Part shown: positions 53,862-63,177 of the stretch, one piece after another | How positions within the stretch are numbered: position 1 is the first letter of the stretch | How the letters are laid out: each line of letters opens with the position of its first letter | Source: Gallionella sp. | Lineage (GTDB): Bacteria; Pseudomonadota; Gammaproteobacteria; Burkholderiales; Gallionellaceae | Reading direction: 5' to 3' | Assembly (NCBI GenBank): GCA_022340615.1 | Contig: JAJDNO010000077.1 | Span: 1 to 64,000 of the forward strand | Length of the DNA stretch: 64,000 bases | Position numbers and translations under genes: made by a program | The notes under the pieces: generated by a model | The model's database searches: none | The model's input: the letters and a program-made list of their open reading frames with translations, nothing else | What the model was told of the DNA's origin: nothing

Positions 53862-56237
53862 ATGAAGCAATATATCGCCAGCTTTACTTCTTTGCGCATG
53901 ACTGATGTCGGCAGCGTTGGCGGCAAGAACGCGTCGCTCGGCGAAATGATCAGTCAGCTTGCCGATCTCGGCGTGCGTGTTCCCGGTGGTTTTGCAACGA
54001 CAGCGGATGCCTATCGCGATTTTCTCGCGCAAAGCGGACTCGATGCGCGCATTCGTGATTTGCTCGACAAGCTCGATATCGAAGATGTCACCGCGCTCGC
54101 GAAAGCCGGACAGCAGATACGGCTATGGATAAACGAGACACCCTTTCCGGCGCAGCTCGATCAGGAGATACGCAAAGCCTACGAGAAGCTGCAGGCAGAT
54201 GCGGGCACCGAAGCGACCTGGGCGGTGCGCTCGTCCGCAACCGCCGAAGACCTGCCCGATGCGTCCTTTGCCGGACAGCAGGAAACCTTCCTGAACATCC
54301 AGGGTGCCGACAATTTGCTGCATGCGATCAAGGAGGTGTTTGCATCGCTGTATAACGACCGCGCGATCGCTTACCGCGTGCATCAGGGTTTTGCCCATCA
54401 CGATGTTGCGCTGTCGGCAGGCGTGCAGCGCATGGTGCGCAGCGATATGGGCTCCAGCGGCGTGATGTTCACGCTGGACACCGAATCCGGCTTCGATCAG
54501 GTGGTATTCATCACGGCTTCGTATGGCCTGGGCGAGACCGTGGTGCAGGGTGCCGTGAATCCGGACGAATTCTACGTTTACAAACCTGCGCTGAAGGCAG
54601 GCAAACGTGCAGTCATCCGCCGCAATCTCGGCGCCAAGGCGATCAAGATGGAATTTGATACCGTGCGCCAGGCAGGCCGCTCGGTGCGCACGGTGGATGT
54701 GCCGTCGGCACAGCGGAGCAGTTATTCGATCAGCGACGCCGAGGCGGAAGAACTGGGGCGTTATGCGCTCACCATCGAGCAGCATTATGGTCGCGCGATG
54801 GACATCGAATGGGGCAAGGACGGCATCGACGGCAAGCTCTATATCCTGCAGGCAAGGCCGGAAACCGTGCAGGCGCATGACAAGCTGGAGACATTGCGCC
54901 GTTACCGGATCAAACAGCCGGGCACCGTGCGGATCAGTGGCCGCGCGATCGGCCAGCGCATCGGCAGCGGCCGCGTGAGCCTGATTAAAAATGCCAGCGA
55001 AATGAGCAAGGTGCAGGCGGGTGACGTGCTGGTCACCGACATGACCGATCCCGACTGGGAACCGATCATGAAACGCGCATCGGCAATCGTCACCAATCGC
55101 GGCGGGCGGACCTGCCATGCGGCGATTATCGCGCGCGAACTGGGCATTCCGGCCGTTGTTGGCTGCGGCGATGCGACCGAGTTGCTCAAGCAGGGCGAAG
55201 AAGTCACGGTGTCGTGCGCCGAAGGCGATGTCGGCAAGGTATACGAAGGAAAGATCGATTTCGAAGTGATCGACCTGGCGCTGGACAAGATGCCTGTGCC
55301 TCCGGTCAAGATTTCGATGAACGTCGGCAATCCGGAGCTGGCGTTCGAATTTTGCCGCTTGCCCAATGCCGGCATCGGGCTGGCCAGGTTGGAGTTCATC
55401 ATCGCGCGCATGATCGGCATCCATCCCAAGGCTGTGCTGGGCTACCCCAACCTGCCGGAAGGCCTGAAGACGCAAGTGGAGGCAAAATGCGCCGGTTATG
55501 CGTCGCCGGTGGATTTCTATGTCGAAAAACTGGTCGAGGGTATTGCGACATTGGGTGCCGCATTCGCGCCCAAGCCGGTGATCGTACGGCTGTCGGATTT
55601 CAAGTCGAATGAATATTCCAGCCTGATCGGCGGCAAGCAATACGAGCCCGAGGAAGAAAACCCGATGCTGGGTTTCCGCGGCGCATCGCGTTACATCGCC
55701 GAGGATTTTCAGGACTGCTTCGCGCTGGAATGCCGCGCGATGAAGCGTGTTCGCGATGAGATGGGGCTGACCAATGTCGAAGTGATGATCCCGTTCGTGC
55801 GCACCGTCGATGAGGCTCGCGGCGTGATTTCCGTGCTGGAAAAGAACGGCCTGAAGCGCGGCAAGAACGGATTGCGCGTGATCATGATGTGCGAGATTCC
55901 GGCCAACGCGCTGATTGCGGAACAGTTCCTCGAATATTTTGACGGATTCTCGATCGGCTCCAACGATCTGACCCAGCTTACGCTCGGCATCGACCGGGAT
56001 TCCAGCATCGTCGCAGGCAGTTTCGATGAACGCAATCCGGCAGTGCAATCCCTGCTGAGCATGGCCATTCAGGCTTGCCGCAAGGCAAACAAATACGTCG
56101 GTATTTGCGGGCAGGGCCCATCGGACCATCCCGATTTTGCGGAATGGCTGGTGGAGCAGGGCATCGAATCGATATCCCTGAATCCGGATACGGTGGTGCA
56201 GACCTGGCTGTTGCTGAGCAAGGCGGCGAAGCCCTGA
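53862..56237 (+). CDS. ppsA: Phosphoenolpyruvate synthase (start 53862 preferred; 53829 also possible)
   Basis: [38 protein letters not shown]; divergent from ppsR. Confidence 0.96.
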   Translation: MKQYIASFTSLRMTDVGSVGGKNASLGEMISQLADLGVRVPGGFATTADAYRDFLAQSGLDARIRDLLDKLDIEDVTALAKAGQQIRLWINETPFPAQLDQEIRKAYEKLQADAGTEATWAVRSSATAEDLPDASFAGQQETFLNIQGADNLLHAIKEVFASLYNDRAIAYRVHQGFAHHDVALSAGVQRMVRSDMGSSGVMFTLDTESGFDQVVFITASYGLGETVVQGAVNPDEFYVYKPALKAGKRAVIRRNLGAKAIKMEFDTVRQAGRSVRTVDVPSAQRSSYSISDAEAEELGRYALTIEQHYGRAMDIEWGKDGIDGKLYILQARPETVQAHDKLETLRRYRIKQPGTVRISGRAIGQRIGSGRVSLIKNASEMSKVQAGDVLVTDMTDPDWEPIMKRASAIVTNRGGRTCHAAIIARELGIPAVVGCGDATELLKQGEEVTVSCAEGDVGKVYEGKIDFEVIDLALDKMPVPPVKISMNVGNPELAFEFCRLPNAGIGLARLEFIIARMIGIHPKAVLGYPNLPEGLKTQVEAKCAGYASPVDFYVEKLVEGIATLGAAFAPKPVIVRLSDFKSNEYSSLIGGKQYEPEEENPMLGFRGASRYIAEDFQDCFALECRAMKRVRDEMGLTNVEVMIPFVRTVDEARGVISVLEKNGLKRGKNGLRVIMMCEIPANALIAEQFLEYFDGFSIGSNDLTQLTLGIDRDSSIVAGSFDERNPAVQSLLSMAIQACRKANKYVGICGQGPSDHPDFAEWLVEQGIESISLNPDTVVQTWLLLSKAAKP

Positions 56238-56323
56238 TTTGCGGGATAAACTCCTTGACCTGTAAGCATAATTCGCTATAATGCGCGCCCCTGTGAGGCT
56301 GATGTCCGGCCTCGCAATACCTT

Positions 56324-56349
56324 GCTCCACCGCACCGCAGGCGGGGGGC
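56324..56349 (+). promoter_or_regulatory. Hairpin in the rpsF 5' leader, candidate S6:S18 autoregulatory element
   Basis: GCTCC(A)CCGC-accgcag-GCGGGGGGC, 20 nt before the rpsF start. Confidence 0.4.
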
Positions 56350-56369
56350 TTTAACCACAAGGAGAAGTA

Positions 56370-56792
56370 ATGCGACATTACGAAATCGTTTTTATTGTGC
56401 ATCCCGATCAGAGCGAGCAGGTGCCCGCGATGGTCGAGCGCTATCGCACGCTGGTCACCGGCAACGGCGGCCATATCCACCGTCTGGAAGACTGGGGGCG
56501 CCGCCAGCTGGCATACCCTATCCAGAAAATCCACAAGGCACACTACGTGCTGATGAATATCGAATGCAACCAGGCAACGCTGGACGAGCTGGAACACGCT
56601 TTCCGTTTCAATGATGCAGTGCTGCGTCACTTGACCGTGAAGACCAGGGCGGCCGTGGTTGAACCTTCCGCAATGATGAAGGAAGACAAGCCGCGTTCGA
56701 TGCCGACTGAAAGCAGTGCTCCGGCGGCGGCTCCTGCAGCTGCGCCGGCTGCTCCCGAGGCGGCTCCGGCAGAAAGCCCGGCACAGGCCTGA
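56370..56792 (+). CDS. rpsF: 30S ribosomal protein S6
   Basis: [51 protein letters not shown]. Confidence 0.97.
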   Translation: MRHYEIVFIVHPDQSEQVPAMVERYRTLVTGNGGHIHRLEDWGRRQLAYPIQKIHKAHYVLMNIECNQATLDELEHAFRFNDAVLRHLTVKTRAAVVEPSAMMKEDKPRSMPTESSAPAAAPAAAPAAPEAAPAESPAQA

Positions 56793-56804
56793 TCCGGTTG
56801 GCAA

Positions 56805-57101
56805 TTGGCGCATAATCAGGTTGTCATCAGCGGAGAATTGATCGCGCTGGAAAGTTTGCGTTATACCCCGGCAGGGGTGGCAAGAGTGGCACTGACAATA
56901 AGTCACGTCTCTCAGCAGTTCGAAGCAAATGGTTTAAGGCAGGTGCAGTGCGAAGTAAATGCGCTGGCATTTGCCGAGGTGGCCGACAAGGCTGCCGGGT
57001 TTGCAACAGGACAGAACGTAATCCTGCGAGGATTTTTAGCCCGGCAAAGCGTCCGCAGCAGACAGCCTGTTTTGCATATAAACGACATTATTTTGGAATG
57101 A
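56805..57101 (+). CDS. priB: Primosomal replication protein N (PriB)
   Basis: OB-fold ssDNA-binding ORF ([31 protein letters not shown]) between rpsF and rpsR; TTG start. Confidence 0.88.
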   Translation: MAHNQVVISGELIALESLRYTPAGVARVALTISHVSQQFEANGLRQVQCEVNALAFAEVADKAAGFATGQNVILRGFLARQSVRSRQPVLHINDIILE

Positions 57102-57111
57102 AGGAAATATC

Positions 57112-57387
57112 ATGGCTCGTCCATCAGACAAAAAGAAAGATGACAAGAACAAACGCTCTTCCCGCAACAATCTGTTCAAGCGCCGCAAATTCTGCCGCTT
57201 TACAGTCGAGAAGATCGCCGAAGTGGATTACAAGGACATCAACATCCTCAAGGAATTCATAGCCGAAAACGGCAAGCTGATCCCGGCGCGGATCACCGGC
57301 ACCAAGACACGCTATCAGCGCCAGCTGAGCACCGCCGTTAAACGCGCTCGTTTCCTGGCTTTGATGCCTTACACTGACCTGCACTAA
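57112..57387 (+). CDS. rpsR: 30S ribosomal protein S18
   Basis: [66 protein letters not shown]. Confidence 0.97.
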   Translation: MARPSDKKKDDKNKRSSRNNLFKRRKFCRFTVEKIAEVDYKDINILKEFIAENGKLIPARITGTKTRYQRQLSTAVKRARFLALMPYTDLH

Positions 57388-57398
57388 GGAGTCCGGAC

Positions 57399-57848
57399 AT
57401 GCAAATTATATTGATGGAAAAAGTGGCCAACCTCGGTGCATTGGGCGAAGTGGTCAAGGTAAAGAACGGTTTTGCGCGTAATTTTCTGATTCCGCAAGGC
57501 AAAGCCAAGCGTGCATCTGCAGCCAACATGGCTGAGTTCGAAGTGCGCCGTGCCGAGATTGAAGCTGCCGAAAAAGCCAGGCTCGCCGAAGCACAGACAC
57601 GCGCCGAGAAACTGGCAGGTTTGACAGTGCAGATCGTGCAAAAGGCGGGTGTGGACGGCAAGCTGTTCGGTTCCGTTACCAATGCAGACATTGTTGCCGC
57701 AATGGCTGCACAGGGCTTTGAGGTTGAAAAATCGCAAGTTCGCATGCCCGAAGGCCATATCAAGCAGATTGGTGACCATCCTGTAAACATCGCGCTGCAT
57801 ACCGATGTGGTGGTGGGAATCACGGTTTCGGTGCTCGGCGAACAGTAA
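57399..57848 (+). CDS. rplI: 50S ribosomal protein L9
   Basis: [36 protein letters not shown]. Confidence 0.97.
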   Translation: MQIILMEKVANLGALGEVVKVKNGFARNFLIPQGKAKRASAANMAEFEVRRAEIEAAEKARLAEAQTRAEKLAGLTVQIVQKAGVDGKLFGSVTNADIVAAMAAQGFEVEKSQVRMPEGHIKQIGDHPVNIALHTDVVVGITVSVLGEQ

Positions 57849-57877
57849 TTTGTTCCGGCATCATCGCAACGCAAAGA

Positions 57878-57904
57878 AAGGACTGGCAACAGTCCTTTTT
57901 TTTG
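57878..57904 (+). terminator. Intrinsic terminator after rplI
   Basis: AAAGGACT-ggcaac-AGTCCTTT plus T tract. Confidence 0.85.
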
Positions 57905-57971
57905 TTTTCGGAATTTCCCCGGTAGCAGGGTAAAATGCCTGACGCATAACAGCACTATCCAGTTTAACTCC

Positions 57972-59366
57972 ATGCAAAAATTTGCCGAAAATTTCTCTGA
58001 CGCCGATGCTCAGCTCGACCAGATCAAATTGCCGCCCCATTCGGTGGAAGCGGAGCAATCGGTGCTGGGCGGCCTGTTGCTGGAAGCGAGCGCGCTGGAC
58101 AAGATCACCGACCTGGTAAACGACGACGATTTCTACCGCCAGGAGCACCGTCTGATCTTCCGCCAGATTTTGCGGCTGAGCGAGCAGGCCAAGCCGGTCG
58201 ACGTGATAACTGTGGCCGAGGCATTGGAAATCGCCGGGGAACTCGACAAGATCGGCGGCCTGCCGTACCTCGGGGGGCTGGCGCAAAACGTTCCTTCCGC
58301 TGCCAACATTCGCCGCTACGGCGAGATCGTGCGCGAGCGATCCATCATGCGCAGACTGGCGGAAGTCGGCAGTGACATTGCCAGCAGCGCCTACAACCCT
58401 ACAGGCCGCGATGCCGCCCAATTGCTCGACGAAGCGGAAAGCAAGGTTTTCGAGATTGCCGAGGCGGGCGCGAAGGGAAAGCAGGGGTTCGTTGCGATGC
58501 CGCCGTTGCTGACCGAAGTGGTGGAACGCATTGAGACGCTTTATGGGCGCGACAATCCCAGCGACATCACCGGAACCGCCACCGGATTCACCGATCTGGA
58601 CCGAATGACCTCAGGCTTGCAGCCGGGAGATCTTGTAATCATTGCGGGCCGCCCGAGCATGGGCAAAACCGCGCTTGCGATCAATATCGCCGAGAATGTG
58701 TCAATGGACAGCAAACTGCCGGTTGCAATCTTCAGCATGGAAATGGGCGCGACACAGCTCGCGATGCGCATGCTTGGTTCGGTGGGCAAACTCAACCAGC
58801 AGGACTTGCGCACCGGTCGACTGCAGGACGACGACTGGGGAAGGCTGACACATGCGCTGGGCAAACTGAATGACGCGCCGATACATATCGATGAAAGCGC
58901 TGCACTGTCTGCTCTGGATCTGCGCGCAAGGTCGCGGCGCCTGCATCGACAGAACAACGGGCTTGGCCTGATTGTGGTCGACTACCTGCAGTTGATGAGT
59001 TCCAACATCGGCAAGGCCAGCGAGAATCGCGCCACGGAAATCTCGGAAATCTCCCGCTCGCTGAAGGCGCTGGCCAAGGAACTGCATGTGCCGGTGATCG
59101 CGCTGTCGCAGCTTAACCGCAGCCTGGAACAGCGTCCCAACAAGCGGCCGGTGATGTCCGATCTGCGCGAATCCGGTGCGATCGAACAGGATGCCGACCT
59201 GATCCTGTTCATCTACCGCGATGAAGTCTACAACAGCGACTCACCGGACAAGGGCAAAGCCGAGATCATCATCGGCAAGCAGCGTAACGGCCCGATCGGG
59301 ATGGTTGCGCTTGCATTCCGGGGGGAATACACGCGCTTCGACAATCTTGCACCCGGCAGTTATTAA
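57972..59366 (+). CDS. dnaB: Replicative DNA helicase
   Basis: LPPHSVEAEQSVLGGLLLEA; IIAGRPSMGKTALAINIAENV; SDLRESGAIEQDADLILFIYRDEVY. Confidence 0.97.
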   Translation: MQKFAENFSDADAQLDQIKLPPHSVEAEQSVLGGLLLEASALDKITDLVNDDDFYRQEHRLIFRQILRLSEQAKPVDVITVAEALEIAGELDKIGGLPYLGGLAQNVPSAANIRRYGEIVRERSIMRRLAEVGSDIASSAYNPTGRDAAQLLDEAESKVFEIAEAGAKGKQGFVAMPPLLTEVVERIETLYGRDNPSDITGTATGFTDLDRMTSGLQPGDLVIIAGRPSMGKTALAINIAENVSMDSKLPVAIFSMEMGATQLAMRMLGSVGKLNQQDLRTGRLQDDDWGRLTHALGKLNDAPIHIDESAALSALDLRARSRRLHRQNNGLGLIVVDYLQLMSSNIGKASENRATEISEISRSLKALAKELHVPVIALSQLNRSLEQRPNKRPVMSDLRESGAIEQDADLILFIYRDEVYNSDSPDKGKAEIIIGKQRNGPIGMVALAFRGEYTRFDNLAPGSY

Positions 59367-59426
59367 TACGGCCGAGGTCTGACCGGACTGCAGCCCCGGC
59401 AATTTTGCGCATCTGATCGATACTTC

Positions 59427-59753
59427 ATGGCTCGGCGCGATCATTACCACGTTTATGTAGTCGAACTGTCGAAAGACGTTCTCTACAACGGGCGTTTCAG
59501 GAAAGCCAATCCCGATTACGTTACCGGAAAACCGTGCGTATATGTCGGCATGACGGGACTGGATCCCGATGTTCGCTTAGACAAACACAAGGCGGGAATC
59601 CAGTCCAACCGGTATGTTCAGGAATTCGGATTGCGACTGCTTCCGGACCTGTATGAGGTCTATAACCCGATGCCGTACGACGGCGCGCGCGACATGGAGG
59701 TTGAGCTGGCGATAGGATTGCGCGAGGCTGGGTATGGGGTATGGCAAGCATGA
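59427..59753 (+). CDS. Small GIY-YIG nuclease-like protein
   Basis: HVYVVELS ... PCVYVGMTGLDPDVRLDKHKAGIQSN resembling a divergent GIY-YIG core. Confidence 0.55.
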   Translation: MARRDHYHVYVVELSKDVLYNGRFRKANPDYVTGKPCVYVGMTGLDPDVRLDKHKAGIQSNRYVQEFGLRLLPDLYEVYNPMPYDGARDMEVELAIGLREAGYGVWQA

Positions 59754-59793
59754 GCAGAGTGCCGCTGAAACAGCGCAAATCTGCGTATTTCGT

Positions 59794-59822
59794 TTGAAGC
59801 ACGACTGCCTTTCCGATACAAT
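59794..59822 (+). promoter_or_regulatory. Candidate sigma70 promoter for tRNA-Val
   Basis: TTGAAG, 17-bp spacer, TACAAT, 14 bp before the tRNA 5' end. Confidence 0.6.
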
Positions 59823-59836
59823 GCGAACCCGGTAGC

Positions 59837-59913
59837 AGGCGCGTAGCTCAGCTGGTTAGAGCACTTGGTCGACATCCAAGGGGTCGTTGGTTCGAGTCCA
59901 ATCGTGCCTACCA
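59837..59913 (+). tRNA. tRNA-Val (anticodon GAC), CCA encoded
   Basis: 77 nt; acceptor AGGCGCG/CGTGCCT (one G-T), anticodon stem CTTGG-TCGACAT-CCAAG, T arm GTTGGTTCGAGTCCAAT, 3' ACCA. Confidence 0.93.
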
Positions 59914-59960
59914 AGAATACAGTGGGTTAGATCAAAAACGGTCTAACCCATTTTTCTTTT
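59868..59960 (+). repeat. att-like direct repeat, copy 1 (tRNA-Val 3' half plus terminator)
   Basis: About 85/93 matches with 62892-62984 by hand alignment. Confidence 0.85.
59923..59960 (+). terminator. Intrinsic terminator after tRNA-Val
   Basis: TGGGTTAGA-tcaaaaacgg-TCTAACCCA followed by TTTTTCTTTT. Confidence 0.85.
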
Positions 59961-59983
59961 GATGGGGGCTTTTGGGTGACTAC

Positions 59984-60064
59984 AATTGGCACAAAACAGC
60001 CTCTCAAAACACATAGCAATAAGGGTACAAAAGCGATGCTCTTGTGAACGTTATGGTCACAGAC
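59984..60064 (+). repeat. Secondary direct repeat, copy 1
   Basis: About 60/81 ungapped matches with 62684-62764 (shared: AATTGGC, CTCAAAA, ACAAAAG, ATGCTCTTGTG, CAGAC). Confidence 0.65.
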
Positions 60065-60200
60065 CAACTACGCTCGACGCAATGCTCTTGGCTGGTCGAC
60101 CGTGGCAATCTATCTCGTCCTTGCATCAGGATATGGCTATTTCAAATTCCTAAAATTTAATATGCCATGAAATCGTTATCAATCAAGACTAAAAAATATC

Positions 60201-60791
60201 TCAATAAACTGCGTTCTCAGGCCTTCTTGCAGTGACAGATTTGAAATAGAGCCGCATCTGTTGTATGTCCCGTTCCATGTCATCTGTTAAATGAATGATC
60301 GGGCCGAACACAGTCGCATGTTTGGCATAATCAACCGCCACAAGTTGCACGGGTACCTGTGCTCTTTTGGCGATGTGCCAAAAACCTGTTTTCCATGTCG
60401 CCACGGGCTTGCGTGTTCCTTCTGGAAAGATGGCCAACACAAGTCGTTCGTTGGAGTTAAACAACTCCACCATTTGTGTAACCACATCGTTATGACTAGT
60501 GCGATCGATCGGTATTGCACCAAGGAAAGCCAGCAATTGGCCGAGCAGACCTTTGGCATATGTATTCGCAATAAACCAAGAAGCATGCAATCCTGTCGCC
60601 ATCATGACGCCCAAGTTTGTCGTGAAATCCCACCACGATGTATGTGGCGCCATGACAAATATAAGCTTGGGAGCCTCGGAGATCTCGCCTTCAGTGTGCC
60701 AGCGACACATTCGCAACAGCATGCGCCCAAACCACTTGCTGACTCGATTACCGCGTTGGGGATGTTGTTTGCCAAGTTTGACAAGATTCAT
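60201..60791 (-). CDS. 1-acyl-sn-glycerol-3-phosphate acyltransferase (PlsC-like) family
   Basis: APHTSWWDF (HX4D-type), IFPEGTRKP. Confidence 0.85.
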   Translation of the reverse strand: MNLVKLGKQHPQRGNRVSKWFGRMLLRMCRWHTEGEISEAPKLIFVMAPHTSWWDFTTNLGVMMATGLHASWFIANTYAKGLLGQLLAFLGAIPIDRTSHNDVVTQMVELFNSNERLVLAIFPEGTRKPVATWKTGFWHIAKRAQVPVQLVAVDYAKHATVFGPIIHLTDDMERDIQQMRLYFKSVTARRPENAVY

Positions 60792-61124
60792 GTGTTCATT
60801 TTAATGCATAACGAATCGCCGACCGGGCTGAAACTCTTCATAATGAGTTAAAGAAGCCAGGCTCAAATTAATGTCAGCTATGGGTCGATAAGAGTCACTC
60901 AAGATGACCAAGTTAACCTCATTTCTATGACCGCTTTCAGCCGTAAAGCAGACAGTTGCGATTCCAGAATTCTATAACCCTATTTGTTTAGTACCCGCTC
61001 ATTGGCACAAAGCTATAGTCGGAGTATCGTACATTTTGCAAAACGCAGTTGAGGCACAGCTGCAATTTCCGGAGCATCGAATTTAGTGAGCTCGACTTTA
61101 CCTAGTGGCCGAAGGAGAATTAAC

Positions 61125-61340
61125 ATGGCAACGAAGCACTTCCAGAAAGGCCTGGACAACCGAATGCGTGATCAGAATGGCGAAATTCGTCAAAAACGCA
61201 AAGATACTAAAGTAGAAACGCTTCGAAAGACCTACGGCGACGATCTTGCCAAGGGTTACCGGTCGGACGCAAAACTGGGCACAGTGCTTAAGCGTGAAGG
61301 ACTTGAAACCTTGGATCAGCTAATCAAGAAAACAAAGTAG
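61125..61340 (+). CDS. Hypothetical small basic protein (71 aa)
   Basis: Good Shine-Dalgarno (AAGGAG) before ATG 61125; Lys/Arg-rich; no recognised domain. Confidence 0.65.
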   Translation: MATKHFQKGLDNRMRDQNGEIRQKRKDTKVETLRKTYGDDLAKGYRSDAKLGTVLKREGLETLDQLIKKTK

Positions 61341-61569
61341 CTTGTTACACTGTTTTCTCAATACCCAACCACCGGCAATTCATTCCAGTCGGTGGTGTAG
61401 TTTGGTGTCTTCCTCTCCCTACGCATAGCCCATCGATGCTGAATTCCTGATGCAGCAATGTCTGCTTTCGGATTTTCTGTATCGTCACTTTCGACAAACC
61501 GGAATTTCAACGGCAAGTTCACTGGCGAGCTTTAGCGAGTCAGTTGGGACGTCTTGTTCGGCTAAGATT

Positions 61570-62232
61570 TCAGACTGGGCGCTGGTACACAGCAAAGTAA
61601 TGCGGCACAGGCGGGTCCTGATCATCATCGTAGGCCTGGAAATATACTTCGGAACAACCAGTCCGTCGGAAACCGTCTATCTCATTCCGGTCTAGCGGCA
61701 AAGGAAATGAGTCCAATTGTTCACCCTTCTTCCGACTGCGACACGAAACGATTATTTTACCCCCGGGAGCAACCAGATCAGAAATTGCTTTAAGAGCCTG
61801 AATCCGACTCTGACCTTCCAGAATCTGGATCGTATTGCACTCGTATACCAAATCAAATCCAAGTTGCCACTCCGCAGGATAGTTGAACAAGTCGGCGACT
61901 CGGTAGTCCACGGCGCTGTCTGGATACCGATGCCGGCACATGGCTATAGCCGACGGGGAAATGTCGAAGGCGATAACTCGACAACCATGCTGCATTAGTA
62001 TTTCGGCGTCATCGCCCAAGCCACAGCCAATCGTAATGGCCCGCTTGCCCAGAAGTTCAGGATGCTTTTCGATCCAATCGAGGAGCAAGGGATTCGGTTT
62101 TAAGTCAGCCCAGTATACTTTGTGGATATCGCCGTCGGCCCGGGAATAGAATTCCTCGAACCATCCATTCGGGTCTCCACTATCAGCGTACATCTTCGCT
62201 AATCGTTGCGTACTATTCTTTGGATTTTCCAT
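61570..62232 (-). CDS. Class I SAM-dependent methyltransferase (thiol/thiopurine methyltransferase-like)
   Basis: KRAITIGCGLGDDAEILMQHGCRVIAFDISPSAIAMCRHRYP motif I/II; start at MENPKNSTQRLAKMY with upstream GAGG. Confidence 0.85.
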   Translation of the reverse strand: MENPKNSTQRLAKMYADSGDPNGWFEEFYSRADGDIHKVYWADLKPNPLLLDWIEKHPELLGKRAITIGCGLGDDAEILMQHGCRVIAFDISPSAIAMCRHRYPDSAVDYRVADLFNYPAEWQLGFDLVYECNTIQILEGQSRIQALKAISDLVAPGGKIIVSCRSRKKGEQLDSFPLPLDRNEIDGFRRTGCSEVYFQAYDDDQDPPVPHYFAVYQRPV

Positions 62233-62500
62233 AAGCTGAGCCTCTAATTGTCTATATGGTGCCACCAATAGAATCAATGGGCTCAGACTCGATTGATTCG
62301 GCGATTTGCTCCCTCGATGCCGCACCTGTCATATAACCCATCAGGCACAATAGCACTGGACAATAAATTTCGCTTTCATTTGCCTTCCCTTCCAACCAGC
62401 AAATTCAATGATCAGCCTGGATTGTTCCTGGATTTTATTGATTTTCTATCACTGTCTCTGAATTATCAATCGAATCGTCCCCGAAATTTTCCGCTTAATC

Positions 62501-62574
62501 GTGCGATTTCAACCAGTCGATGCAACACATTGATTAAACCGTTCGGCCGGTGTTTCGACCGGTTGAAATCGCAC
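62501..62574. repeat. 20-bp inverted repeat (19/20) with 34-nt loop
   Basis: GTGCGATTTCAACCAGTCGA (62501-62520) vs TCGACCGGTTGAAATCGCAC (62555-62574). Confidence 0.8.
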
Positions 62575-62683
62575 CGAGAAGCAGTCGTTCATAGCGACAT
62601 CCTTGACCGTCCATTCTTGGCACAAACACGAAGTTCATCTTGCCCAACTGCCTTCCACAAAGCAGCCAGTTGCGACCGGCAGC

Positions 62684-62764
62684 AATTGGCCGAAAGCAGC
62701 CTTCTCAAAATCATATCAGTAAAGACACAAAAGCCATGCTCTTGTGCAAGCTCTTGTCGCAGAC
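62684..62764 (+). repeat. Secondary direct repeat, copy 2
   Basis: See 59984-60064. Confidence 0.65.
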
Positions 62765-62891
62765 TTGCGATGCAAGACTGTGGTGACTTTTGGGTGACTT
62801 GAGGGGTGAAAACATGGCAAAACCGTGCAAAATGGGGAACGGGCGGCACTTATAAGATAAATAAAAACAATAGGTTGCGACTAAGAAATCA

Positions 62892-62984
62892 GTCGACATC
62901 CAAGGGGGCGTTGGTTCGAGTCCAATCGTGCCTACCAAAAATACAACTGGTTAGTTCAAAAACGGTCTAGCCCGTTTTTCTTTT
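62892..62984 (+). repeat. att-like direct repeat, copy 2: orphan tRNA-Val 3' fragment plus terminator copy
   Basis: Begins at the anticodon stem-loop; 5' half of the tRNA absent (upstream is AAGAAATCA). Confidence 0.85.
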
Positions 62985-63177
62985 GGTAGTGACTTTTCTC
63001 TTCAATTCATCAATCTGGACTACCGAATAATGAGCGGTAGCACCTTGCCTGGCATGCCACAATCTGCTGGTACACGCATCACACAAGCGGTTACTTCACA
63101 TCAAGCGTTCCTGAGTAGCTCAGAACCGAGAAGATATTGTTTTACCGATGTGCTGTAGCGCGATGGCGTCATACTGG

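Larger units (their letters stand above)
59868..62937. mobile_element. Putative small genomic island in tRNA-Val, bounded by a direct repeat of the tRNA 3' half; no recognisable integrase
   Basis: 59868-59913 and 62892-62937 match 45/46; similarity continues into the terminator (to 59960 / 62984). Interior is visibly lower in GC and has sparse genes. Confidence 0.72.

Noticed and set aside
59660-59914. Minus-strand ORF starting MVGTIGLEPTTPWMSTK
   Set aside because: Antisense to tRNA-Val and the end of the GIY-YIG-like gene; this N-terminus is a familiar spurious translation of a tRNA.
62501-62574. Integron attC site
   Set aside because: Arms contain CAAC/GTTG but each core box deviates at one position, pairing extends outside the boxes, and there is no integron integrase or cassette array in the window.
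62293-62802. 169-aa plus-strand ORF in the island
   Set aside because: Spans the inverted repeat and the secondary direct repeat, composition unlike a protein, overlaps the upstream region of the methyltransferase; probably not coding.
59914-62891. Prophage or ICE
   Set aside because: No phage structural, replication, conjugation or recombinase gene can be recognised in this segment.
62711-62938. Minus-strand ORF starting MVGTIGLEPTPPWMSTD
   Set aside because: Same artefact from the duplicated tRNA fragment; useful only as a confirmation of the repeat.
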